A DNA stretch of 6,060 nucleotides from Pseudomonadales bacterium (GTDB taxonomy: Bacteria; Pseudomonadota; Gammaproteobacteria; Pseudomonadales; DT-91), in contig JABSRR010000061.1 of assembly GCA_013215025.1 (NCBI GenBank), forward strand, positions 14,718 to 20,777, written 5' to 3'. The notes under the pieces were generated by a model. It was not told the DNA's origin and searched no databases. It was given only the letters and a program-made list of their open reading frames with translations. Numbering within the stretch: the stretch's first letter is position 1; every line of letters begins with the position of its first letter. The translations under genes were made by a program, and so were the position numbers. Of the stretch, positions 1-5,746 are shown one piece after another.

Positions 1-296
1 AGGCCCATGATATGGCATAAGCTGACACTGATGCTGGATCGCGCAATATCATCACGATCACCAACTCGGTCATTATAAGCGGATACGAGTCGGGCAATCG
101 GGTCGCGAATGACCGTAAATCGGTGTGCGTCTTTGCCACGACGGCGGCTAAGCGGCGATATTTTGCTATAGCCATAGTTATGATAATCGCCACCTTCTTG
201 TTTTAAGGTTTTAAATATCGATTTAACCGTGGTTTTGCCGCATTTCGGCACACAATAATAGGCGATTTTTGTATCGCGGTATTGCATTGTCAGCAT
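1..296 (-). CDS. Sulfotransferase family protein, N-terminal part (cut by left edge)
   Basis: My reverse-strand translation from the ATG at 296-294 runs open to the window edge, giving about 98 residues. Near the N-terminus is YYCVPKCGKTTVKS (residues 13-26), which resembles the 5'-phosphosulfate-binding loop of PAPS-dependent sulfotransferases. FTVIRDPIARLVSAYNDRV (residues 60-78) matches the 3'-phosphate-binding motif with its invariant-type Arg-Asp-Pro, Arg and Ser. Together they identify the Sulfotransfer_2-like fold, whose members move sulfate from PAPS to a hydroxyl or amine, often on a carbohydrate. The acceptor cannot be told from this part. There is no signal peptide or membrane segment in the visible region, so it is probably cytoplasmic. 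The start lies 3 bases after the stop of the GST-like gene, implying coupling in one operon. Met4 is an alternative start. The C-terminal portion is outside the window. Confidence 0.85.
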   Translation of the reverse strand, partial: MLTMQYRDTKIAYYCVPKCGKTTVKSIFKTLKQEGGDYHNYGYSKISPLSRRRGKDAHRFTVIRDPIARLVSAYNDRVGDRDDIARSSISVSLCHIMG

Positions 297-299
297 AGT

Positions 300-1052
300 T
301 TAATCGCATCCATTTTCGGCGGCAAATATCTGTGGTGTTGAGGGCTGGTAGTCGGCAGGGAAAATAAGCGATTTGGCGCGCTGTTCAAACGCGAGCAAGT
401 TGTCATGCTGTTGGACCTGATCAATAAGCGGTGTTGTCACAGGATGATAAAGTATATTGCTTAGAACGCTGAGCGCCATGATATCAAGCTTTGCGACATA
501 GTCGCCACCAAACCATTGTTGATCGGCTAAAATATCGGCTAATGCCGACAAGTCTGATCCTGCCTTTTGATAAATGTCGTGACTGTCGAGGGCATGAAGC
601 CCAGCTGACTGCATTTGACGCTTATAAAACTGTTGTTGACGACGCTTTACCATCATATTGATCGGCGGAGGAATATCGCTAAATAAGGTTTTCACAAACG
701 GTTGGTAAGTCTCTGGATCTAACCAGCGGCAGTAATGCATTGTTAGGCATAGGTGCTGGCTCAGCATTCTGCTGGCACAAAGATGCAATGCACGCTGCTG
801 ACTATTCAGGTGGCCGTCCATTGAAATTTGTAATTTATGCTCAATATGCCGCATGATCAATTCGAGATCTCGAACTATGATGCCATTATCTCTGATCATC
901 GGCAGATTATCAGTAGCGGCTTTGAACAGATTGCTCTCGGTAATCACACGGAAGGGCGTCTCGCTAATGTTCAAGAAGCCTTCTGCCGCCATACTTAAGG
1001 GGTCGATACTTGGAAGGCCATGACCTCTATCGGCAATGTACAGATCAATCAT
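300..1052 (-). CDS. GST-fold protein of the metaxin/FAXC-like type
   Basis: This 250-residue protein has a two-domain glutathione S-transferase layout. Residues 1-75 look like a thioredoxin-fold domain, with a first strand IDLYIA, a helix from about 18, and LPMIRDNGIIVRD (50-62) where the cis-proline strand of GSTs lies. Residues 80-235 form the helical domain, with the family-like pieces SQQRALH, YCRWLDPE, IPPPI, DLSALADILADQQWFGGDY and LDIMALSVLSNIL. The order fits bacterial relatives of FAXC and metaxin (GST_N_4 / GST_C_6 type). The usual SPFC segment appears here as DPLS (17-20), so the Cys is replaced by Ser, and the Asp-Ser after the cis-proline strand reads Arg-Asp. Classical glutathione chemistry is therefore doubtful; a binding or non-enzymatic role is possible. 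The family consensus is from memory. The gene starts 2 bases after the DUF465 stop and no strong Shine-Dalgarno is visible, so translational coupling is likely. The substrate is unknown. Confidence 0.75.
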   Translation of the reverse strand: MIDLYIADRGHGLPSIDPLSMAAEGFLNISETPFRVITESNLFKAATDNLPMIRDNGIIVRDLELIMRHIEHKLQISMDGHLNSQQRALHLCASRMLSQHLCLTMHYCRWLDPETYQPFVKTLFSDIPPPINMMVKRRQQQFYKRQMQSAGLHALDSHDIYQKAGSDLSALADILADQQWFGGDYVAKLDIMALSVLSNILYHPVTTPLIDQVQQHDNLLAFEQRAKSLIFPADYQPSTPQIFAAENGCD

Positions 1053-1054
1053 GG

Positions 1055-1267
1055 TCAGGCATTAAGATCAGGAATAATTTGGCTCTCAAGTTTCATGATC
1101 GCGTCTTTTAACGCTAATTTTCGCTTCTTGAGTCGACGGATTTCAAATTGATCAACTTGCCTGCCTTCGCTACAGGCAATGATTTGTTGATCAAGGGCGC
1201 GATGATCTATGCGCAGCTGTTTTAAACGCTGACGCTGTTGTTCTTCATCTAAGTGGCTGATATTCAT
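1055..1267 (-). CDS. DUF465 / YdcH-like small coiled-coil protein
   Basis: This is a 70-residue, highly charged, soluble protein. Its core, HRALDQQIIACSEG then VDQFEIRRLKKRKLALKDAI (about residues 22-57), matches the DUF465 (YdcH) pattern of a His-x-x-Leu-Asp helix, a short turn, and a second helix with Leu-Lys-Lys-x-Lys-Leu-x-Leu-Lys-Asp. The length is normal for the family, which is predicted to form a helical hairpin or coiled coil and has no settled function that I know of. It is the first gene of a three-gene unit with a GST-like protein and a sulfotransferase. A promoter-like sequence sits 27 bases upstream (-10 box to ATG). No good Shine-Dalgarno is visible before the ATG. The TGA stop is 2 bases before the next start. 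Confidence 0.85.
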   Translation of the reverse strand: MNISHLDEEQQRQRLKQLRIDHRALDQQIIACSEGRQVDQFEIRRLKKRKLALKDAIMKLESQIIPDLNA

Positions 1268-1293
1268 GGCGATTCTACTATTAATCTGTACCG

Positions 1294-1321
1294 ATTTTAG
1301 ACCCTGTTGGATAATTTACAA
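1294..1321 (-). promoter_or_regulatory. Candidate sigma-70 promoter for the DUF465-GST-sulfotransferase unit
   Basis: On the minus strand, TTGTAA (1321-1316, 4 of 6 to TTGACA) is followed after 16 bases by TAAAAT (1299-1294, 5 of 6 to TATAAT). A start of transcription near 1287 would leave a leader of about 20 bases before the DUF465 ATG at 1267. It fills the only sizeable gap after tatC and would separate the accessory cluster from the tat genes. This is a consensus match by eye only; read-through from tatC is also possible because no strong terminator is seen. Confidence 0.5.
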
Positions 1322-1346
1322 CGCTTTATCGCGCTTTAATAAAGCG
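1322..1346 (-). repeat. Small inverted and direct repeat at the 3' end of tatC
   Basis: CGCTTT (1332-1337) and AAAGCG (1341-1346) form a 6-bp inverted repeat with a 3-base loop, and a further CGCTTT copy lies at 1322-1327. The repeat spans the last codons of tatC (Arg-Phe-Ile-Lys-Ala-Arg) and its stop. In the tatC transcript it could form a small hairpin, with a third arm able to compete. No run of U follows, so it is not a convincing intrinsic terminator; at most it may weakly affect 3' end stability. Confidence 0.3.
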
Positions 1347-2114
1347 GCCAAATAAAAGTCCTAATTCAAACAGTAACCACATTGGCACAGCCATTAAACA
1401 CTGTGAGATCGGGTCTGGCGGGGTTAGCAGCATGCCTACAACAAAGCATGCGACGATAACATATGGGCGTTTATTCGCTAGCGAGGCGGCAGTTGCAGCT
1501 CCGGTACGAATCAGAACCATGGTTAAAATAGGAATTTGAAAAGCTAGACCAAAGGCAAAAAACAGCTTTAATACAGTGGCTAAGAATTGGCTGATATCGG
1601 GCGTATAGGCTACACCTTCTGGACCGGCTGCGGCAAAAAATGCAAAAATTAATGGAAATACAACAAAATACGCAAACGCCATGCCGGCATAGAAAAGCAA
1701 TATCGAACAGGCAATGACAGGCAAAAATAAGCGTTTTTCATGCTGGTAAAGCGCCGGCGCAATAAAGCCCCACAGCTCAAATAATATCAGCGGCATGCCA
1801 ATAAAAAACGCCACCACGAGAGTGAGCTTGAACGGCGTTAAGAAAGGTGAGGCTACCTCCGTTGCAATCATTTGACTGCCTTCGGGCAGGCTTGCCAGCA
1901 GTGGCGTGGCGACAAGGTGATAAATGTCGTTAGCAAAACTGAACAGGCCAATAAAGACGAGCAAAACCAGCAATATGGCGCGTAGTAGTCGTTTACGCAA
2001 CTCAATCAGGTGTGCACTTAAGGGCTGAGCTTTATCGGCTGTATTAGGTGTATTGTGAGCATCAGTTTGATCATCTTGATCAAGGTTAGGGTCGGTGTGC
2101 GGATCTTGACTCAT
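1326..2114 (-). CDS. tatC: Sec-independent protein translocase subunit TatC
   Basis: TatC is the membrane core of the twin-arginine export system: with TatB it binds the RR signal peptides of folded proteins, and it recruits TatA. The 262-residue product has six hydrophobic segments (about 45-62, 96-116, 131-155, 178-200, 217-230, 236-256). Signature pieces are HLIELRKRL (35-43; Glu38 corresponds to E. coli Glu15), FIAPALYQHEKR (117-128; Glu126 corresponds to Glu103), MAFAYFVVFPL and KRPYVIVACFVVGMLLTPPD. Compared with E. coli there is a 23-residue acidic, Asp/Gln/Thr-rich N-terminal extension before the conserved PLSAHL, and the C-terminal tail is cut short after FGRFIKAR. No other in-frame ATG, GTG or TTG lies in that extension, and the ATG follows the tatB stop by 3 bases, which supports this start. 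It is the last gene of the yggS-to-tatC run. Confidence 0.97.
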   Translation of the reverse strand: MSQDPHTDPNLDQDDQTDAHNTPNTADKAQPLSAHLIELRKRLLRAILLVLLVFIGLFSFANDIYHLVATPLLASLPEGSQMIATEVASPFLTPFKLTLVVAFFIGMPLILFELWGFIAPALYQHEKRLFLPVIACSILLFYAGMAFAYFVVFPLIFAFFAAAGPEGVAYTPDISQFLATVLKLFFAFGLAFQIPILTMVLIRTGAATAASLANKRPYVIVACFVVGMLLTPPDPISQCLMAVPMWLLFELGLLFGRFIKAR

Positions 2115-2117
2115 GGA

Positions 2118-2513
2118 TTAGGGCTTTGCTTGCTCAGATGGCGAATTGGTCTGCGCTGAAGTCACCGAGGCAGTCTTTTCAGTATCAGACCGGTTCAATG
2201 CGGCCTCAGCGTCTTGATACCAGCTGGCGGTCTGTTCAATTGCCTCAGTGGCCTGAATGTCTTGATCAATATCCTTGAGTTGAGCTTTGGTAGATTCCAG
2301 CGTTTGCATAATTTCTTCGTTATGCAGCTGTTGACGGATTTCGTCGGCACCAATTTCACGTTCTATATCGGCTTTGACGCCATGGTAGGCGCGCTTTAGT
2401 CGGCCGACATAAAGTGCGACCGTTTTGATGGCTACCGGCAGGCGTTCGGGCCCTAAGACTAATAGCCCAACTACCGCTATAAGCAGAAGTTCGATAAAGC
2501 CAATATCAAACAT
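2118..2513 (-). CDS. tatB: Sec-independent protein translocase subunit TatB
   Basis: TatB pairs with TatC in the inner membrane to form the receptor for twin-arginine signal peptides. This 131-residue protein begins [20 protein letters not shown]: a short N-out membrane helix with Glu8, a residue characteristic of TatB. GPERLP (21-26) forms the hinge, followed by an amphipathic helix ([17 protein letters not shown]) and a charged, probably coiled region to about residue 95. The final 30 residues are Ser/Thr/Gln-rich and look disordered. FIELL together with GPERLP separates it from TatA. It starts 8 bases after the tatA stop and ends 3 bases before tatC. The upstream AGG lies very close to the ATG, so coupling to tatA translation is likely. 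Confidence 0.97.
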   Translation of the reverse strand: MFDIGFIELLLIAVVGLLVLGPERLPVAIKTVALYVGRLKRAYHGVKADIEREIGADEIRQQLHNEEIMQTLESTKAQLKDIDQDIQATEAIEQTASWYQDAEAALNRSDTEKTASVTSAQTNSPSEQAKP

Positions 2514-2521
2514 CGCCTGGC

Positions 2522-2761
2522 TTACTTATCTTGCTGTTTAGATACGTCGCTGGCTGTGCTGTCAATGTCAGCCTGATCTGAGGTGGCGTCTAGCTTGGTG
2601 TTTTGTGGCTCGTTATTCAGCGCATCCTCATCTGAAATTGACTTTTTGAAACCCTTGATCGCAGAGCCTAGATCAGTGCCAATGTTTTTTAAGCGCTTGG
2701 TGCCGAATAATAAGATTACAATGACCAAGACAATCAGTAGTTCTTTGATGCCAAAACCCAT
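2522..2761 (-). CDS. tatA: Sec-independent protein translocase subunit TatA
   Basis: TatA is the abundant subunit that assembles on substrate-loaded TatBC and lets folded proteins cross the inner membrane. This 79-residue protein has one short membrane helix (about residues 5-19), the Phe19-Gly20 hinge, then the amphipathic helix [21 protein letters not shown] (21-41). The acidic tail is Asp/Ser/Gln-rich and low in complexity. The N-terminal helix carries Glu7 where E. coli TatA has Gln8. The start is supported by GAGG on the minus strand, 9 bases before the ATG. It follows hisE after 24 bases, the largest gap in this run. It is TatA rather than TatE by its tatBC context. Confidence 0.95.
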   Translation of the reverse strand: MGFGIKELLIVLVIVILLFGTKRLKNIGTDLGSAIKGFKKSISDEDALNNEPQNTKLDATSDQADIDSTASDVSKQQDK

Positions 2762-2785
2762 AGTTGCTTACCTCTATAATATAGC

Positions 2786-3115
2786 TTATTTAGGCCGGCT
2801 GGCTTTTTCGTCTATGCCTGACAATCCAAAGCGCCGCGCGAGTTCGTCGAGCACTGCCTGCGGCGATTGATCCAGCTCACTTAACATGATTAAACAATGA
2901 AACCACAGGTCAGCAGTTTCGTACACTAGATTATGACAATCTTTGCTTTGCTCGGCGTCTTTTGCAGCCAGAATGACTTCGGTAGCTTCTTCACCGACTT
3001 TTTCGAGTATTTTATTCAGGCCCTTGTGGTGCAAAGAGGCTACGTACGATGTCTCAGGGTCGGCAGTTTTCCGCTGATCAAGTACAGCAGCAAGTTCAGA
3101 CAGTACGTCTTTCAT
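2786..3115 (-). CDS. hisE: Phosphoribosyl-ATP pyrophosphatase HisE
   Basis: HisE hydrolyses phosphoribosyl-ATP to phosphoribosyl-AMP and pyrophosphate, the second step of histidine synthesis, in the cytoplasm. The 109-residue all-helical protein is of normal length. It shows the MazG-like metal-binding pattern [14 protein letters not shown] (39-52; Glu42, Glu43, Glu46) and the partner helix ETADLWFH (Glu66, Asp69). It is a stand-alone protein rather than the fused HisIE of enterobacteria, and hisI lies 18 bases upstream, so the two consecutive steps are made together. An AGGA-type ribosome site is visible within the gap before the ATG. It is followed by tatA, the order also found in Pseudomonas. 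Confidence 0.97.
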   Translation of the reverse strand: MKDVLSELAAVLDQRKTADPETSYVASLHHKGLNKILEKVGEEATEVILAAKDAEQSKDCHNLVYETADLWFHCLIMLSELDQSPQAVLDELARRFGLSGIDEKASRPK

Positions 3116-3133
3116 AGTTTGTCCTAGTCATTG

Positions 3134-3517
3134 CTAATAAATAGTGTTTGGGTCTTTCAGCACATCGCTAATGGTTTGCCAGCTCTGCCCATCAAATTGT
3201 TGATAAAAACAGCTGCGACGGCCAGTGTGGCAGGCGATATCACCAATTTGTTTCACTTTCAATAATATGGTGTCGCCATCGCAGTCTAATAGCAGCGCTT
3301 TCAGTTCTTGTATATGGCCTGATTGCTCGCCTTTACGCCACAGTGCTTGCCGCGAGCGAGAATAATAAATCGCCCGATTTTCAGCCATACTGAGCCGTAT
3401 TGATTCGGCATTCATCCATGCCATCATCAGTATTTCGCCGCTATCGGCATCCTGCGCTATCGCCGGCACAAGGCCGTCTTGATTAAACTGTATAGCATCT
3501 ATTAAAGGCTCGCTCAT
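3134..3517 (-). CDS. hisI: Phosphoribosyl-AMP cyclohydrolase HisI
   Basis: HisI opens the purine ring of phosphoribosyl-AMP, the third step of histidine synthesis, directly downstream of the HisE reaction. The 127-residue protein carries the family hallmarks: [10 protein letters not shown] (31-40), [19 protein letters not shown] (50-68), and the metal sites DCDGD (78-82; Asp78, Asp80, Asp82 for Mg2+, Cys79 for Zn2+) and [10 protein letters not shown] (95-104; Cys96, Cys103 for Zn2+). All key residues are present, so it should be active. The ATG lies 3 bases after the yggT stop. Its GGAG ribosome site (3529-3526) falls in the end of yggT with an 8-base spacer, which ties its translation to the gene before it. 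The stop is TAG. Confidence 0.97.
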   Translation of the reverse strand: MSEPLIDAIQFNQDGLVPAIAQDADSGEILMMAWMNAESIRLSMAENRAIYYSRSRQALWRKGEQSGHIQELKALLLDCDGDTILLKVKQIGDIACHTGRRSCFYQQFDGQSWQTISDVLKDPNTIY

Positions 3518-3520
3518 AGC

Positions 3521-4126
3521 TTAGACTCCGATAAATACAAATAGCCACATAGTGCCAACGGGTATGCCAAATTGAGCAGCCAGAATGGCAAGAAGTTTGG
3601 TCATCACGCCGAGTAATAAAAAGGCAAAAATGGGTGATAAATCGATGCCGCCCATATCGGGCAGTAATTTGCGAAACGGCGCGAAAATCGGCTCGGCCAC
3701 TTGTTGCAGTAAGATAGCAGCAGGATGCTGACTCATCGGCGCAACAAAGCTTAAGATGATGCTGCCAAGCATGCAAAAAGAGGCAATGTTCAACAGTGCG
3801 GCAAAGAGCTTTAATACGCTGACCACAGCAATCAACATGATAGCCGAGCTAAAGTTCTGCCCTGCCAGCAATAGGGTAATCACAATGCTTAGCATATTTA
3901 AGGCAATAACCAGCACCAATGCAGCAATATCAAGGCCCGCCAGGCCAGGTATTACGCGTCGAAGCGGCTTTAGTGCTGGCGAGGTGATTTTTACAATGCC
4001 CTGAGAGATAGGGTTGAAAAAATCAGCCTTAACCAGTTGGAATACGAATCTCAGTAGCACCAATAGGCTAAACACGCCAATTAGGCTGCTCACTACATAA
4101 TTTACAATATCAGCCAATTCACTCAC
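3521..4126 (-). CDS. yggT: YggT family integral membrane protein
   Basis: This 201-residue hydrophobic protein contains two copies of the YGGT unit. Each has membrane helices around a loop: NPISQGIVKITSPALKPLRR with VIPGLAGLDIAA (38-69), and HPAAILLQQVAEPIFAPFRK with LLPDMGGIDLSP (134-165). The hydrophobic stretches at about 8-32, 66-88, 94-130 and 165-200 suggest four or more membrane spans in the inner membrane. The family is widespread next to proC and yggS; its exact role is unsettled, and an osmotic or cell-division-linked role has been suggested for relatives. The start is GTG at 4126-4124, with AGGG (4137-4134) 7 bases upstream. The overlapping ATG (4128-4126) runs straight into TGA and cannot be used. 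It lies 18 bases after proC and 3 before hisI. Confidence 0.93.
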   Translation of the reverse strand: MSELADIVNYVVSSLIGVFSLLVLLRFVFQLVKADFFNPISQGIVKITSPALKPLRRVIPGLAGLDIAALVLVIALNMLSIVITLLLAGQNFSSAIMLIAVVSVLKLFAALLNIASFCMLGSIILSFVAPMSQHPAAILLQQVAEPIFAPFRKLLPDMGGIDLSPIFAFLLLGVMTKLLAILAAQFGIPVGTMWLFVFIGV

Positions 4127-4144
4127 ATTATTGCCCTAATCTTA

Positions 4145-4972
4145 TTACTGTTCGGTAGCCATTTCTTTGGCAATGGCTTTACTGCGAGCATCCGCAGCAG
4201 CTAAGGCTGCAGTCACTGCAGCATCAAAGTTATCGTTGATAAAGCTGTTAATGGCAGCTTCGGTAGTACCATTCGGCGATGTCACTTTGCGTCGTAATTC
4301 AGCCACGTCGTCATCCGCTGTTATAGCCATTTTAGCGGCGCCAAGTGCGGTTTGCAGACACAGTTTTTCGGCGCTTTGACGATTAAGGCCTAAGTTTTCA
4401 GCCGCTGCAATCATGGCTTCCATTAACAGGAAAAAATACGCCGGGCCCGAGCCTGACAAGGCGGTCACCGCATCTAGTAAAGTTTCTTGATCAACCCACT
4501 CAGTTAAGCCGATGCTGGTTAACAGTTGCTCAGCTTGTTGCCTTTGCTGCAGGCTTACCTGCTGATTGGCATACAAGCCGGTGGCGCCGGCGTTAACCAA
4601 GGCAGGGGTGTTGGGCATACAGCGAACGAGGGCAATCTCTGAGCCTAGCCATTTGGCAAACATTTCGCAGTTAATGCCTGCGGCAATTGAAATAAGCAAA
4701 GGAGCGCGGGCTGCGACAGCATCTCGTATCTCATTGCACAGGGATTGCATTAACTGAGGTTTTACTGCTAACACTACAATATCTGCGTGCTCGATGGCCT
4801 TGGTGTTGTCGTCGGTGGTTGCAATGCCGAAGCTGGTGCGAACTTTATCCAGTTGCGGCTGGAAGGGGTCTGCCGCGATAATTTGCTGCGCCGCCATGCC
4901 GCTGTCTAATAGTCCGCCAATAATGGCGCTGGCCATATTGCCCGCACCGATAAATGCGATATGTAGATTCAT
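4145..4972 (-). CDS. proC: Pyrroline-5-carboxylate reductase
   Basis: ProC reduces 1-pyrroline-5-carboxylate to L-proline with NAD(P)H, the final step of proline synthesis, in the cytoplasm. The 275-residue protein is of normal length. The N-terminal Rossmann domain opens with FIGAGNMASAIIGG (7-20; Gly9, Gly11, Ala14 of the dinucleotide loop). VLAVKPQ (67-73), ISIAAGI (94-100) and RCMPNTPALVNAGATG (117-132) follow. The C-terminal helical dimer domain holds ALSGSGPAYFF (171-181) and the P5CR signature LRRKVTSPNGTTEAAI (226-241). All are intact. The ATG is preceded by AAGAGA a few bases upstream and lies 8 bases after the yggS stop. The pairing yggS-proC-yggT is conserved in many bacteria. Confidence 0.97.
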   Translation of the reverse strand: MNLHIAFIGAGNMASAIIGGLLDSGMAAQQIIAADPFQPQLDKVRTSFGIATTDDNTKAIEHADIVVLAVKPQLMQSLCNEIRDAVAARAPLLISIAAGINCEMFAKWLGSEIALVRCMPNTPALVNAGATGLYANQQVSLQQRQQAEQLLTSIGLTEWVDQETLLDAVTALSGSGPAYFFLLMEAMIAAAENLGLNRQSAEKLCLQTALGAAKMAITADDDVAELRRKVTSPNGTTEAAINSFINDNFDAAVTAALAAADARSKAIAKEMATEQ

Positions 4973-4980
4973 AATGTCTC

Positions 4981-5664
4981 TTAATTGTTTCTGGGGCCAA
5001 AAAAATCGCTGCCGATGCGTATCATGCTGGCACCATGCTGAATTGCAAGCTCTAAATCGCCGGACATCCCCATTGATAAAGTATCGCAGCTTGGGTAAAG
5101 CTGTTGCAGTTGGGTGAAAGCTTGCTGCATGGTTTGAAATTCAGCGGCCTTTTGCTCAGTTGTTAAGTCTTGTTGGGTAATCGTCATCAAGCCTCTCAGC
5201 GATAATCGCTCAGCTTGCGCGACTTCGGCCGCAAGAGTTGTAATATGCTTAAGCTCTACGCCAGATTTATTCGGGTCTTGGCTAATATTGACTTGAATCA
5301 GCACGTTTAGTGGCGGTAGTTCAGCTGGGCGCTGCGTATTCAGTCGCGTCACAAGTTTTGCTCGATCAAGGCTTTGTAGCCAGCTAAAACGTTCAGCAAT
5401 ATAGCGCGATTTATTTGACTGCAGCGGGCCAATAAAATGCCATTCGATTGACTCAGGCAGAGCCTCTATTTTGACCTTGGCCTCATTTAAATAATTTTCA
5501 CCAAATTGCTTAAAACCCAAATCGATGCAGTGCTGTAGCTCAAAAATACTGCGGGTTTTACTGACCGGTAACAGATAAACGGAATCTTCGTCACGGTTAG
5601 CGAGATTGCATGCGCTTTTAATGCGCTGTTTCAGCGATTGGATATTGTGTTCTAATGCCTGCAT
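4981..5664 (-). CDS. yggS: PLP-binding homeostasis protein YggS (YBL036C/PLPBP type)
   Basis: YggS is a single-domain alanine-racemase-fold protein that carries pyridoxal phosphate and buffers it in the cell; no enzyme activity is established for the family. The 227-residue product has LLPVSKTRS (31-39) with the PLP lysine at Lys36, FGENYLNEA (54-62), WHFIGPLQSNKSR (75-87), RGLMTI (157-162) and the phosphate-binding segment LSMGMSGDLELAIQHGASMIRIG (196-218). The tail SDFFGPRNN differs a little from the common TxIFGxR ending, but the fold elements are complete. It is the first gene of the minus-strand run and divergent from pilT. No strong ribosome site precedes the ATG at 5664; no better in-frame start was seen. 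Confidence 0.95.
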   Translation of the reverse strand: MQALEHNIQSLKQRIKSACNLANRDEDSVYLLPVSKTRSIFELQHCIDLGFKQFGENYLNEAKVKIEALPESIEWHFIGPLQSNKSRYIAERFSWLQSLDRAKLVTRLNTQRPAELPPLNVLIQVNISQDPNKSGVELKHITTLAAEVAQAERLSLRGLMTITQQDLTTEQKAAEFQTMQQAFTQLQQLYPSCDTLSMGMSGDLELAIQHGASMIRIGSDFFGPRNN

Positions 5665-5665
5665 A

Positions 5666-5686
5666 GATTAGGATTGACCGCTAATC
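5666..5686. repeat. Inverted repeat GATTAG-N9-CTAATC upstream of yggS
   Basis: GATTAG (5666-5671) and CTAATC (5681-5686) are perfect reverse complements around a 9-base centre that contains the TTGACC box. The repeat begins one base before the yggS start codon. It could be a leader hairpin in the yggS transcript or an operator half-site pair, but 6-bp arms in AT-rich DNA may also arise by chance. Confidence 0.3.
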
Positions 5687-5706
5687 ATAAAAACAAAGAT
5701 CATATC

Positions 5707-5723
5707 AAATTACCGAAATTACC
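5707..5723. repeat. Tandem direct repeat AAATTACC, 9-base period
   Basis: AAATTACC occurs at 5707-5714 and again at 5716-5723, separated by one G. It lies in the middle of the yggS/pilT divergent region, 23 bases before the pilT start. The spacing of about one helical turn would suit a regulator binding on one face of the DNA, but no known binding site was recognised. Confidence 0.4.
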
Positions 5724-5746
5724 ACTATGTTCTCTAGAGGGTTGCT

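Larger units (their letters stand above)
5665..5746. promoter_or_regulatory. Divergent promoter region between yggS and pilT
   Basis: These 82 AT-rich bases must hold the promoters for pilT (plus) and for the yggS-to-tatC run (minus). For yggS, TATGAT occurs twice on the minus strand (5704-5699 and 5689-5684), each 4-5 of 6 to a -10 box, but without a good -35 at the right distance. On the plus strand TTGACC (5674-5679) resembles a -35, but what follows at 17-20 bases (GATCAT, TCATAT) is weak. Two repeat structures lie here: GATTAG/CTAATC and a tandem AAATTACC. I cannot fix the transcription starts. Confidence 0.5.

Noticed and set aside
1332..1346. Intrinsic terminator after tatC
   Set aside because: The hairpin has only 6-bp arms, lies inside the coding end and is not followed by a U-run.
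2060..2090. Repeated TTGATCA in the 5' part of tatC as a binding site
   Set aside because: It is explained by codons of the Asp-Gln-rich N-terminal extension (Asp-Gln repeated), so no separate signal is needed.
2774..2784. CTATAATATAG palindrome between hisE and tatA as a promoter or operator for tatABC
   Set aside because: It looks like a -10 box on the minus strand, but no acceptable -35 lies 16-19 bases upstream, and an 11-base AT-rich palindrome is weak evidence.
2583..2870. 95-codon open frame on the plus strand opposite tatA and hisE
   Set aside because: It is antisense to tatA and hisE, whose translations are well conserved; low-complexity Ser-rich product.
3483..3776. 97-codon open frame on the minus strand overlapping yggT
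   Set aside because: It lies wholly in another frame of yggT and the hisI start, has no family resemblance and a Cys/His-rich composition typical of a shadow frame.
4794..5117. 107-codon open frame on the plus strand across proC and yggS
   Set aside because: It is antisense to two clearly real genes, spans their junction and shows no recognisable domain.
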